64,000 nt of DNA, taken from positions 1,758,001 to 1,822,000 of the forward strand of contig NZ_CP011393.1 in the NCBI RefSeq assembly GCF_001644665.1, written 5' to 3'. This stretch comes from Fervidobacterium pennivorans (lineage in GTDB: Bacteria; Thermotogota; Thermotogae; Thermotogales; Fervidobacteriaceae). A program made the translations under genes and the position numbers. The notes below the pieces were generated by a model. The model was given only the letters and a program-made list of their open reading frames with translations, did not search any database and was not told where the DNA came from. Positions 1 to 8,127 of this stretch are shown here, piece by piece (the first letter of the stretch is position 1; each line of letters starts with the position of its first letter).

Positions 1-126
1 CATGGTGAGGACCCAAAAATGCAAGTCCCCAAACAGTTCAGCACTTGGCATAGTTAACGAAAGGATTATCGAGGCCAAAATTAATATATTTCTTAGTGTT
101 TCATTCATCTTCTTGTACTTTCCCAT
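1..126 (-). CDS. N-terminal fragment of a membrane protein, cut by the window edge
   Basis: The reverse strand opens a frame with ATG at 129 or 126 that stays open to base 1 (42-43 codons). ATG 126 is preferred because GAGGTGA (131-137) lies 4 nt upstream of it and only 1 nt upstream of ATG 129. After a short basic stretch there is one hydrophobic segment (NILILASIILSLTM), consistent with a first membrane helix. It starts 25 nt after the stop of the DUF58 gene, so the two are co-transcribed. By inference from the common MoxR - DUF58 - transglutaminase order it may be a TgpA/transglutaminase-like membrane protein, but too little is visible to prove this. Confidence 0.6.
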   Translation of the reverse strand, partial: MGKYKKMNETLRNILILASIILSLTMPSAELFGDLHFWVLTM

Positions 127-151
127 CATTTCACCTCAGTTAAGTTCTGAA

Positions 152-1444
152 CTAAATCTGTGCACTGTCCGTGAGTTTCAATAAGCCTTCCATAAAGCTC
201 GTATTTTCATGCCACACTTGAACGATAACATTTTCTTCCCGCAAGACCTTCGCGTACTGGTACAATTCCCTTATTTCAATCGGAACGTCAAAATACGACT
301 TGAACTTCTTACTCGTTGCCTCTCTGTATCCATATGGCATAATCAAAACGATAACTCTTCCGCACCTTGTCCTTAATCTCAGCAGGCGGTCAACCTCAGA
401 CTTTGTTAAGAACATACCTATTAACAAGACCGTATCCGTTGGTTGAACAACATCTATGACGTGCTCTAAGAGTTCAGAAGTGTACTGTTCATTTTCGAGT
501 GTTCCTTCGACTTCCGCCAAGTAATCGAAGTAAAGTACGTAATCTGCAAATGAAAGGTCGTACGTCCCCTTTGCATGAGATATCAGCAAATTAGTTTTTT
601 CGTGCCTGTCAGAGAAGTACTTAAGTAGTCCTGCAGTCGCTTTTATTGCTTCTTCTTGGTACTTTTTGTGTATGAACTCCCAAGCCGCTTTTGAATATAT
701 GCCAGCAGGAAGATTTAAATCGAGCAGGATGAAATTTCTTGTAGTCCCTGCGTATTCGTATTCTTTAACCATCAATTCTCCCATCTTGGCACTTTGCTTC
801 CAGTGGATCCTGTTTAGCGGCTCGCGCTCGTACTCTCGCACGTTTCTGATGTACGAGATATCTTCAACAAGCTTGTGTTTACTCTTCACAACAGGGAGCA
901 TTTCCAAAATCCTTTCCACTTCAGCTTCAGCGTGTTCAAGTCTTGGAAAGACCTTGACTTTGAAAGGCATCGGTTCTGTGATCATAATCTGAAATAGCCG
1001 TGTGAAACTCTCGATTTTTATCGTGTAATAGCCCAAATCTTTCGTTCCACGTGTTCCAAAGAACGTGTCAAATGCAAGTGAAACGCGTTCATTAGAATTT
1101 ATGACAAGACGCACAGGAGCTTTCTTAACAACTGCTGGCGGAACAACTTCTACGGTCAGTGCCTTTTTACTTTCGGAAGAGATTGTTATCACTACATCAA
1201 ATCGTTCATTGATAAACACACGCGTTCTTCCAGTAACGTTGGTTTTCAGGGCTTTGGAATGGAATTTTAGGGCCAAATAATCAAAAATCAGCCAACCTGA
1301 TAAAATATCAAGTAACCACACGTATTTGTTGTAAACAAAAGCGCTCAGAAAAATGGAAAGAATGATTATAACATAAAACGCCGGACTCACCTTTGACCAT
1401 GTTCTTCGATTTTCCTTCTTTTCCGTGCTTTTCATATCCTCCAC
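152..1444 (-). CDS. DUF58 domain protein, membrane anchored
   Basis: A 430-residue protein of the DUF58 family, which usually accompanies a MoxR-type AAA ATPase and a transglutaminase-like membrane protein. The biochemical role of DUF58 is poorly known. Two hydrophobic segments lie near residues 22-60, followed by a beta-rich region. The family core is visible at about residues 200-230: an arginine-rich VREYEREPLNRIHWKQSA stretch, matching the family pattern VREYxxGDxxRxIxWxxSA, and then MVKEYE. A von Willebrand A-like C-terminal region follows (ILLDLN). Start: GTG 1444 and ATG 1435 both sit close behind purine-rich GGAGG/GAGG, and the sequence does not decide between them. Downstream is the partial membrane protein. 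The divergent neighbour is the WD40 gene. Confidence 0.85.
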   Translation of the reverse strand: MEDMKSTEKKENRRTWSKVSPAFYVIIILSIFLSAFVYNKYVWLLDILSGWLIFDYLALKFHSKALKTNVTGRTRVFINERFDVVITISSESKKALTVEVVPPAVVKKAPVRLVINSNERVSLAFDTFFGTRGTKDLGYYTIKIESFTRLFQIMITEPMPFKVKVFPRLEHAEAEVERILEMLPVVKSKHKLVEDISYIRNVREYEREPLNRIHWKQSAKMGELMVKEYEYAGTTRNFILLDLNLPAGIYSKAAWEFIHKKYQEEAIKATAGLLKYFSDRHEKTNLLISHAKGTYDLSFADYVLYFDYLAEVEGTLENEQYTSELLEHVIDVVQPTDTVLLIGMFLTKSEVDRLLRLRTRCGRVIVLIMPYGYREATSKKFKSYFDVPIEIRELYQYAKVLREENVIVQVWHENTSFMEGLLKLTDSAQI

Positions 1445-1549
1445 AACCTCGCGTCAAGCTATTATTTGTACATTTCTAATGATATTAAACCACGATTTTT
1501 TGAAAAGTTCAAACCGACATAATAAATAAGTTTTCGCCACAGATGGGAG

Positions 1550-1555
1550 TATAAT
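1550..1555 (+). promoter_or_regulatory. Candidate -10 box for the WD40 gene
   Basis: TATAAT lies 81 nt before the chosen start of the WD40 gene, in the roughly 190-nt divergent gap with the DUF58 gene. No good -35 is seen at the usual distance, so the call is tentative. The rest of the gap shows no gene or hairpin. Confidence 0.4.
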
Positions 1556-1635
1556 AGTGATAAAGAATAGTTTGCGCAAATCACATTTCAACGTTGCGTG
1601 GTGACTCATATATTAGTCACAAAGGAAGTGAAAGT

Positions 1636-4227
1636 TTGAAAGCTATTCTCTTCTATATCGGATTATTCAGTGTCTTATTCTTTGAAATGTTCCAGAATGT
1701 AGTTTTTACATTAGACTTTACTCTTTACGGTCACAGCTCTGCGGTTTGGGATTTGAAAATCGATAACGACAAGCTTTATTCAGTTGGTGCAGATGGAACA
1801 CTAAAAGTGTGGAACAAAGAGCTCCTGCCACTACAGAGTATCACAACTCACGGTAGTTGGGCAAGGTGCGTTGCCGTTAACGACAAATACGTTGCTGTAG
1901 GAGGCTATAAGCCTGATAACATGATCAAGGTTTACGACAAACATACGATGAAGCTACTCCACACTCTGAAAGGGCACGCTGGATCGGTCTTTTCTCTCAA
2001 TTTTTATAACACCATGCTTATCTCCGCTGGTTCTGACAATACAATAATCATCTGGAAGGATTTCAAATTGTTCAAATCTCTTAAAATCCACGACGGATGG
2101 ATTAGAAAAATTGTCGTCTTCGGTAACTACCTCATCTCAGGTGATGAGAATGGAAGAATCGCTTTTTCTTCACTCGAAGACTTCAATCTTAAGCAGTCCT
2201 TCGAATTTGGTTCACAGGTGCTATCACTTCACGCGTTTAAAAATGTTTTGTATTCTGGGCTTTCTGATGGTTCGATGTATAGATTTCGCATAGAAAAGAA
2301 CACAATAAGAGCTGAGAAGGTTTTATCTTTTCAATCCGCTGTTCAATCGATAGTTGATGATGGGAAATTTTTGTACGTATCGGTCGGAGGTAAGGTTATA
2401 GTTATCAGCGATGAGAGAAATATTCTTAAAACAGTGAAAGATTTGGACATTTCCGTTTCGGAGATCACAGCATTGCAGATAACTGACAACATGATATTTG
2501 CTTCGAACAGGGAAGGAGAAATACTCAAGTACTCAACTGACGGAAAATATATAAAAAAAGCTCCCAAGCATTTTTTGTCATCTGCGAAAATTCACGCAAA
2601 CAAAGATACACTCGTTGTTGGTAGAGAAGATGGAACTATTGAAAGCTACAACGTATTCAGCGGTTTGATGAGGTGGAACTACAAGAATGACGGTAGTTTG
2701 AGATGTATCCTCGCACTGAATGAATCAGTTATCGTTGGAGATGCGCTTGGGAAATTGCTTGTATTAAGAAATGGCAAAGTCGAAGCCTCCTTTAGCAACG
2801 AAGATGCGATTATAAGCTGTACTCCTGATTCATCAGGAAAGAACGTAATCTACCTTGGCAGCCGTGGAAAGATCTTAACTTTGGAAAACATCAAAGGCAA
2901 ATGGACACTGAGGACGATTTCGAAAATTTCAGAAGAATGGAGCACGTCAATACACGATGATGGAGAAATCCTTTACTTTGGCACCAACATCGGTAATGTT
3001 TACATGCTCGACAAAAAGAATTACCAAGCGAAATTGATAAAGTTTTACCCCAGCGCGGTTGTAAAGATCGCCAAAATTAGCAATCGTATTGTCGTCTTCT
3101 ATTTTGATGGGACGTATGCTTTATTTGATGGTAAGTCTTGGAACTTTCAAAAAAGTGATGTATTTCCGTTATACACTGGGTTGGTTGGGGATTCACAGAT
3201 GTACTTAGGTGGTTCGAAATTAAAAATTGGCAATGAAGCTTTAGAATTTGAAGCCTTTGTAGTCGACCTTGCAAATTTACCGGGAACTCGTCACAGTTTC
3301 TTTGCAAGCTTATCAAACGGTGTTGTTCTTCAAATTGAAAATGGGAATGTAGTTCGAAGATTTTCAGGTCAATTAGGTGCAATTTCAACGATTTACGCAA
3401 ATGGTGTGGTTGCTTGCGGTCATGAAGACGGAAAGGTGACATTGTGGACTTACAATGTTAAGCAAAACACATTTCAGTTAACGATGGTCCTTGATGACCA
3501 CATTGATTCAGTGAAGAGTGTTGCAAGCTACAAAAACTATGTAATATCTGCTTCGAACGATAGAACTATTAAGATATGGGATTTCAAAACCGGAAAGCTG
3601 GTCAATATGCTTATAGGTCATAGTGGTTATGTGTGGAGTATATTAGTAGTTGGTGATATACTTGTAAGTGGTGGGTGGGATGGAAAAGTCATCTTGTGGG
3701 ATTTGAAGACCTTTCAAAAGCTGAAAACTTACGAATTCCCAAAACTTTCTTTCACCGATATTTTTGCTCTGTCGGAAGAGGAGATATATTTAACAACACT
3801 GGAAGGTTTCGTTGTTAGGATTTACAAAGGTCAAACGAAGAAGGTTAAAATCTCCGAACAAACCTTATGGTCTATTGACAGTAACTACGTGGGCAATTTG
3901 GCATCATCTAAAGTCAGGATATACACTGCTGGTTGGGATGGCAGGGTGTATATTCTCGATAAGGAACTAAAGAAAATTGGTGAATTCAGATGTCATAACT
4001 CGACTATATTTAAAGTCATACATTTTGACCAAAAACTTTTCACAGCTGGGACTGACAATCTGATTAAAGTATGGGACTTGACTGGAGATGAACCAAAAAA
4101 TATTGGTGTTTATTCGAAATTCCGGCAGTCGATACTCTCCGTTGCACTTTCGAAAACGCTTGGAAAATTGATAACAACCGATGGCGAGAATCTAATTTCC
4201 GTGGATTTGGGAGACATTCCTAAATAA
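1636..4227 (+). CDS. Secreted WD40 beta-propeller repeat protein
   Basis: About 863 residues, almost all WD40-like repeats. The N-terminus (MKAILFYIGLFSVLFFEMF) is a signal peptide or membrane anchor. TTG 1636 is chosen because GGAAGTGA (1624-1631) sits just upstream; an in-frame TTG at 1594 would put 14 polar residues before the signal. Blade-ending motifs are obvious: DGTLKVWN, DNTIIIWK, DGKVTLWTY, DRTIKIWDF, DGKVILWDL, DGRVYILD and DNLIKVWDL. Strong GH...WD-type repeats cluster at both ends and weaker ones fill the middle. Some 14 or more blades imply at least two propellers. Such proteins are scaffolds for protein contacts, so a role outside the membrane (toga or periplasm) is likely but no partner is identified. 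The gene is followed 32 nt later by a NUDIX gene. Confidence 0.85.
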   Translation: MKAILFYIGLFSVLFFEMFQNVVFTLDFTLYGHSSAVWDLKIDNDKLYSVGADGTLKVWNKELLPLQSITTHGSWARCVAVNDKYVAVGGYKPDNMIKVYDKHTMKLLHTLKGHAGSVFSLNFYNTMLISAGSDNTIIIWKDFKLFKSLKIHDGWIRKIVVFGNYLISGDENGRIAFSSLEDFNLKQSFEFGSQVLSLHAFKNVLYSGLSDGSMYRFRIEKNTIRAEKVLSFQSAVQSIVDDGKFLYVSVGGKVIVISDERNILKTVKDLDISVSEITALQITDNMIFASNREGEILKYSTDGKYIKKAPKHFLSSAKIHANKDTLVVGREDGTIESYNVFSGLMRWNYKNDGSLRCILALNESVIVGDALGKLLVLRNGKVEASFSNEDAIISCTPDSSGKNVIYLGSRGKILTLENIKGKWTLRTISKISEEWSTSIHDDGEILYFGTNIGNVYMLDKKNYQAKLIKFYPSAVVKIAKISNRIVVFYFDGTYALFDGKSWNFQKSDVFPLYTGLVGDSQMYLGGSKLKIGNEALEFEAFVVDLANLPGTRHSFFASLSNGVVLQIENGNVVRRFSGQLGAISTIYANGVVACGHEDGKVTLWTYNVKQNTFQLTMVLDDHIDSVKSVASYKNYVISASNDRTIKIWDFKTGKLVNMLIGHSGYVWSILVVGDILVSGGWDGKVILWDLKTFQKLKTYEFPKLSFTDIFALSEEEIYLTTLEGFVVRIYKGQTKKVKISEQTLWSIDSNYVGNLASSKVRIYTAGWDGRVYILDKELKKIGEFRCHNSTIFKVIHFDQKLFTAGTDNLIKVWDLTGDEPKNIGVYSKFRQSILSVALSKTLGKLITTDGENLISVDLGDIPK

Positions 4228-4259
4228 AAACAAATAAAGTATGGGAGGTAAAGACAGCT

Positions 4260-4796
4260 ATGGAAAGGACGATAACAACAGAGGTGATTTTCAACGGCAT
4301 GTTGCTTACAGTACTGAGAGATGAAGTAGTTTTAGAAAACGGTGCGATGAGTATTCGCGAACATGTTCTTCATCCCGGTGCGGTCGCGGTGGTTCCTGTA
4401 ACAAGCGATGGAAAAGTTATTCTTGTTGAGCAATATCGGTATCCGATAAAGCAAAAGCTCTTGGAAATTCCCGCTGGAAAATTTGACAAACCAGGTGAAG
4501 ATGTATTAGAATGCGCTAAGCGCGAGCTGGCAGAGGAGACTGGATACACAGCAAGAAGGTACACGTACTTGGGGTATATCTACACGACACCGGGTTTTTC
4601 AAACGAAATCATTCATCTTTACCTGGCACAAGACCTAGTTCCCGGACATTCGAATCCAGACGAAGACGAAATTCTTGAAGTTCGAATTGAGGATTTGGAA
4701 GAGGTCGTGAAGAAATGTATAAATGGGGAGATAACGGATGCAAAAACAGTGGCTGGAGTCTTAAGAGCCTATTTCAAGTTAAGAGGTGAAAAGTGA
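4260..4796 (+). CDS. NUDIX hydrolase, ADP-ribose pyrophosphatase type
   Basis: A 178-residue cytoplasmic NUDIX hydrolase, the usual length for ADP-ribose pyrophosphatases, which cleave ADP-ribose to AMP and ribose 5-phosphate. The Nudix box is at about residues 73-96 (GKFDKPGE ... KRELAEETGY), with the REL-x-EE-x-G core that binds Mg2+. The stretch EIPAGK just before it is typical of the ADP-ribose subfamily. SD GGGAGG lies upstream of the ATG. The stop overlaps the next start as TGATG, so the following gene is translationally coupled. The exact substrate cannot be proven from sequence. Confidence 0.88.
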   Translation: MERTITTEVIFNGMLLTVLRDEVVLENGAMSIREHVLHPGAVAVVPVTSDGKVILVEQYRYPIKQKLLEIPAGKFDKPGEDVLECAKRELAEETGYTARRYTYLGYIYTTPGFSNEIIHLYLAQDLVPGHSNPDEDEILEVRIEDLEEVVKKCINGEITDAKTVAGVLRAYFKLRGEK

Positions 4797-5389
4797 TGGT
4801 AAAAGTTGTCGTAAACGGTGAAGAAAAGCTTTTCAACGCACAAGATTTTGAGAACTTCAGCGCTTTACTAAAAACTATCGTCACTGAAGGGAAAGTTTTG
4901 AAAAGCTTAAAGATTAACGGTAAAGAAATTCCTGTTGCCTACGTAGAGGAACTCAAAAGCGCAAAGTTAGATGAAGAATTACTAATAGAAATTGAGACAC
5001 AAGATGCGGTTTCTTTTTTAAAAGAGACATTACAGGATGTATTAGGTTATATCCGACATGTTAAGGAACTCTTGCCACAAGTAGCGAATAGCATAATTAC
5101 GGGGAATGAAGCTGGATGGAAGGCAATAAAGGACTTATCAGAAGGTTTAGCAGCGGTTGAAAACTTAAGAAGTTCGACAAATCAGATAACGAAATTAAAC
5201 GAAAGCGAACTGGCTCTTACAATAGAAAGAAACGAAGTATCAAACATTCTCAGAGAAATGTTGGAAGCGCTTGATAAAAGAGATGTATTTGAAATCTCCG
5301 ATGTTGTGGAAAATAAAATACCAATAGTCTTAGACTACTATATTGAGTATTTCACAAAGGTATTGGAAGCAATAGCAAAGGTAAATTGA
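4796..5389 (+). CDS. Unknown protein upstream of fliS
   Basis: A 197-residue protein I do not recognise. ATG 4796 overlaps the NUDIX stop by 1 nt (TGATG) and has AGAGGTGA upstream. Residues 1-75 look like a small beta-rich domain (VKVVVNGEEKLFNAQDF, LLIEIETQDA). The remainder is predicted helical and rich in Leu, Glu and Lys (LLPQVANSIITGNEAGWKAI, SNILREMLEALDK). There is no signal peptide or membrane segment. It lies 46 nt before fliS, so a flagellar-export or chaperone-related role is possible from context only. Confidence 0.75.
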   Translation: MVKVVVNGEEKLFNAQDFENFSALLKTIVTEGKVLKSLKINGKEIPVAYVEELKSAKLDEELLIEIETQDAVSFLKETLQDVLGYIRHVKELLPQVANSIITGNEAGWKAIKDLSEGLAAVENLRSSTNQITKLNESELALTIERNEVSNILREMLEALDKRDVFEISDVVENKIPIVLDYYIEYFTKVLEAIAKVN

Positions 5390-5435
5390 TTCATCCATTA
5401 GTTAATTCGCGAAATATTAAAGGGAGGTATTCTGA

Positions 5436-5843
5436 ATGGACTATATTGAACAGATGGTTTTAACTGCGAGTCCTGCCAAGCTTATAGAACTGCTCTTGCA
5501 AAAGGCAATAAGTGTCATAGATGAGGCAAAGAACTACATAGACGAAAAAGACTACAACAATGCGAATGCAAAGATTGTTAGGGCTCAAGATATAGTAATG
5601 GAACTAAATTTGGCACTCGATATGGAAAAAGGTGGAGAAATAGCCAAGAATCTTAGAGCTCTTTACAATTACATGTACAGAACACTAGTTGAGGCAAACA
5701 TCAAAAAAGATAAAAAGATGCTTGATGATGTGAAATCGTTGCTCGAGGATTTACTCTCAACTTGGAGAGAAGCTATGAAATTGGCAGGAAGCACCGCTAG
5801 TCAGATTGATGTTAACAAACCAAGGATAAATCTAACTTACTGA
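5436..5843 (+). CDS. fliS: Flagellin export chaperone FliS
   Basis: A 135-residue, all-helical protein with the FliS hallmark near the N-terminus (ASPAKLIELLLQKAISVIDEA) and the later helix NLRALYNYMYRTLVEANIKK, which matches family members. FliS binds the C-terminal helix of flagellin in the cytoplasm, prevents premature polymerisation and delivers flagellin to the export apparatus. SD GGGAGG lies 8 nt before the ATG. Neither fliD nor the flagellin gene is adjacent in this window. Its close neighbours are the unknown 197-aa protein, a small membrane protein and cheW. Confidence 0.92.
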   Translation: MDYIEQMVLTASPAKLIELLLQKAISVIDEAKNYIDEKDYNNANAKIVRAQDIVMELNLALDMEKGGEIAKNLRALYNYMYRTLVEANIKKDKKMLDDVKSLLEDLLSTWREAMKLAGSTASQIDVNKPRINLTY

Positions 5844-5887
5844 TTTTTCGGAGAATATGTTATCAATACCAAAGGACGGATGTGAAA

Positions 5888-6100
5888 ATGAAGATATCGT
5901 ATATTCTTTCAAACGTGCTTTTTTTAGGGTTTGTTGTTAGCCTTGTTGTAGCTATTGTTTTTTTCGAAATCGGATTAAGGGCTTTTAGAAACTCAAACGA
6001 AAAGAAATCAAAAGAAAGCAATTCTTTAGGGTTTAGATGGCTTTTTTATGCAGGAATATTACTTGCTCTTTCTGTCGTATTTTCTTTAATTAAATTCTGA
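5888..6100 (+). CDS. Small membrane protein, two predicted helices
   Basis: A 70-residue hypothetical protein with two hydrophobic segments (SNVLFLGFVVSLVVAIVFF and FYAGILLALSVVFSLI) separated by a charged loop (NEKKSKESN). ATG 5888 is chosen over GTG 5882 because purine-rich AAAGGACGG lies at a better distance. It sits between fliS and cheW, and no family is recognised. Confidence 0.65.
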   Translation: MKISYILSNVLFLGFVVSLVVAIVFFEIGLRAFRNSNEKKSKESNSLGFRWLFYAGILLALSVVFSLIKF

Positions 6101-6125
6101 TGCTATTTTTCTTCGTAGATTGTGA

Positions 6126-6131
6126 TATAAT
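6126..6131 (+). promoter_or_regulatory. Candidate -10 box for cheW
   Basis: TATAAT is placed 36 nt upstream of the cheW ATG and about 25 nt after the stop of the small membrane protein. The -35 region is AT-rich but has no clear TTGACA-like hexamer. Confidence 0.4.
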
Positions 6132-6166
6132 GAAATAGTAGTCAAGAAAAACTTGGGGGTGAACCT

Positions 6167-6622
6167 ATGGAACTCAAGTTCCTTACTTTTTACCTAGGCG
6201 AAGAAGTTTTTGCAATTAATATCATGAAGGTTGAGCGTGTTAAAGAGTACGAAAAGACGACCAAAATACCAAACATTGCGGATTTTGTAGAAGGAATTAT
6301 TAACCTCATGGGTGAAATCGTTCCTATTATTAATTTGAGAAAAAAGTTCTTGATGAGTGACTTTACAAACAAAGAGAAGTCAAAGATTATTGTTGTTAAA
6401 CTCGAAAATGGTAAGAAAGTAGGATTACTTGTAGACGATGTCAGAGAAGTGTTAACGGTTACCGAGGATATGATCGATGAACCTCCTGCACACGTAGCGG
6501 GTATGGCTAGTGCAAAATTCATATCGGGTGTTATAAAGCTGGAAAACGAGATGGTGTTAACCCTTGAAGTTGATAATTTGTTGACAACCGAAGAAAAGAT
6601 TGCGTTGGCAAATGTAGGATAA
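6167..6622 (+). CDS. cheW: Chemotaxis coupling protein CheW
   Basis: A 151-residue CheW, the SH3-like adaptor that links chemoreceptors to the histidine kinase CheA at the membrane. Typical family sequence is present: FYLGEEVFAINIMKVERV near the start, a central GIINLMGEIVPIINLRKK, the KSKIIVVKLENGKKVGLLVDDV stretch and a VLTLEVDNLL ending. SD GGGGGTGA lies 6 nt before the ATG. cheA and receptor genes are not in the window. The tRNA-Val gene follows after about 95 nt. Confidence 0.95.
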   Translation: MELKFLTFYLGEEVFAINIMKVERVKEYEKTTKIPNIADFVEGIINLMGEIVPIINLRKKFLMSDFTNKEKSKIIVVKLENGKKVGLLVDDVREVLTVTEDMIDEPPAHVAGMASAKFISGVIKLENEMVLTLEVDNLLTTEEKIALANVG

Positions 6623-6660
6623 AACATTTTATCTCAAAATTCTTTGGTTCAACCCACGAC

Positions 6661-6688
6661 TTGAAAAAATACAAAGATATGATAAAAT
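6661..6688 (+). promoter_or_regulatory. Promoter of tRNA-Val
   Basis: TTGAAA (6661-6666) and TAAAAT (6683-6688), spaced 16 nt, lie about 28 nt before the mature tRNA 5' end. Confidence 0.5.
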
Positions 6689-6716
6689 CTATCATGCGCA
6701 TTTTAGAAATAAAAAT

Positions 6717-6791
6717 GGGTGTGTAGCTCAGTGGAAGAGCACTTCCCTCACGAGGAAGGGGTCGTAGGTTCAATTCCTACCACACCCACCA
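6717..6791 (+). tRNA. tRNA-Val (anticodon CAC)
   Basis: A complete cloverleaf can be folded by eye. The acceptor GGGTGTG pairs with CACACCC. The D stem GCTC/GAGC has a 7-nt loop. The anticodon stem is CTTCC/GGAAG with loop CTCACGA, giving anticodon CAC (reads GTG, valine). The variable loop is GGGTC, and the T stem GTAGG/CCTAC has loop TTCAATT. The discriminator is A73 and the 3' CCA is encoded. A hairpin terminator follows at once. Confidence 0.95.
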
Positions 6792-6799
6792 CAACTGAA

Positions 6800-6827
6800 A
6801 AGAGCGGCTTTTAAGCCGCTCTTTTTC
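6800..6827 (+). terminator. Rho-independent terminator after tRNA-Val
   Basis: Inverted repeat AGAGCGGCT (6801-6809) / AGCCGCTCT (6814-6822) with a 4-nt loop, followed by TTTTCT. The A-run on the other side means it may also serve the convergent DUF5693-like gene. Confidence 0.88.
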
Positions 6828-6856
6828 TATAATTGATGAGTTTTTACCTGTTTTCT

Positions 6857-8125
6857 TCATTTCTTATTCGTCCACACGAGCCAAAGGTTTCTTATCACAG
6901 AAAAGATAAGATAAATGACCAACGCGACAAGGAGAGTTGTAATTTCTCTATAAAACACGATATAAATTGGAGCTTTTATGTGACAAAACGAATTGAAAAT
7001 AGATATAAACCCGAACGTCCCAAAGAATGTCAATATACCACTAATAAATTCATTCTCGATATCGCCGGCGACAAAAAACATCGGTAAAAAGATGAGTTCT
7101 TTTATTCTTGGTCTTATTATAAATATGTTCTCGAGAGTAAGACGTATCTTTTCCTCAATATCAAGGACATAGCCGTAATTACCGCTACGCATAAGCATAT
7201 ACACTATAGCAACTCCACCAATGATACCCGTGGTAACAATATGCCATCGTTTAATCGAACTTTTTTGATAAAGTTCTCTAAATGTAAGTAATCCAACCAC
7301 TAAAGGTAACAGAACAAGGGAGACTTTAACCCCCCTATAGACTTCTAAATCGTTCAAATACTCGTATGAATATAGCGAAAAGTTAGTGAGTAACCCCAGC
7401 ATAAAAACGCTTGCTACCTTTGTAAACCTGTTATTGGATGAAAAGTAAGCCGCTAATGTTCCAAAAATGCTGATGATAGAAACAAACAGCCAGTATTGTT
7501 TGAAAAGTGCGAATCCAAGAATTGTAAAAGGTGCTTGGAGAGCAACAAATACACCCAGAAGTATTCCTGAGATTTTTGAATTCCAATTTGTGTTATCAGG
7601 CATCGGGATTTCTGACTGCACCTGGAAAAAATTACCAAAAGATTCTAAAGCCTCTTCTGTGATTTGTGATTTTGGTAAAACTATGACATCAACGCTTCTT
7701 TCCATAACGGCTCGCCAGAGTCGTTTGAAAAGCGAATAAGAGTCATATCTGGACAGTTCTTTTGGCTTTACGTAATGAACTTTCACAATCTTTTTGTAGC
7801 CTGTTGTTTTGTAGAAATTTCTGACAAAGTCTGCATCTCCATAAAACTCCATAATCCCTACATACCTTGACTCTACCTTTTTGTAAAATTCTTCGGGTTT
7901 TTCTTTCATTCCTTCCAGCGGTATGATAATTTTTACTTTATCATTGATTTTTTCGCTTCCGGTGTAAAACAATATTGAAGGGTCGTCATCAAAAAACACA
8001 GAAACGGTTAAGTTATTTTTATCATTTGGTATCCTAAGGAATATAAACACCGATAGAACAAGAGCAAAAACTGTGAGAATTATATTAATATAAGTCTCAT
8101 TTTTTGCAAATAGTGGAAGTTTCAA
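6857..8125 (-). CDS. DUF5693-like polytopic membrane protein
   Basis: A 422-residue membrane protein. One N-terminal helix (residues about 14-31) is followed by a roughly 140-residue soluble region with a TIM-barrel-like strand pattern, then about seven hydrophobic helices. The stretch MRSGNYG ... LTLENIFIIRPRIKELIFLP resembles the signature of the DUF5693 family (RxGN ... LR..L....VRPRTKEFLxGxP). In Firmicutes such genes often sit beside csaB, for which a homolog lies elsewhere in this window. TTG 8125 is the start: GAAGGTGA precedes it by 6 nt and it begins 2 nt after the upstream stop. Function unknown; a cell-surface polysaccharide role is inferred only from that family context. Confidence 0.7.
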   Translation of the reverse strand: MKLPLFAKNETYINIILTVFALVLSVFIFLRIPNDKNNLTVSVFFDDDPSILFYTGSEKINDKVKIIIPLEGMKEKPEEFYKKVESRYVGIMEFYGDADFVRNFYKTTGYKKIVKVHYVKPKELSRYDSYSLFKRLWRAVMERSVDVIVLPKSQITEEALESFGNFFQVQSEIPMPDNTNWNSKISGILLGVFVALQAPFTILGFALFKQYWLFVSIISIFGTLAAYFSSNNRFTKVASVFMLGLLTNFSLYSYEYLNDLEVYRGVKVSLVLLPLVVGLLTFRELYQKSSIKRWHIVTTGIIGGVAIVYMLMRSGNYGYVLDIEEKIRLTLENIFIIRPRIKELIFLPMFFVAGDIENEFISGILTFFGTFGFISIFNSFCHIKAPIYIVFYREITTLLVALVIYLIFSVIRNLWLVWTNKK

Positions 8126-8127
8126 AA

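Noticed and set aside
6833-7087. 84-codon plus-strand frame after the tRNA terminator
   Set aside because: It overlaps the C-terminal membrane helices of the DUF5693-like gene on the other strand and has no SD or recognisable motif.
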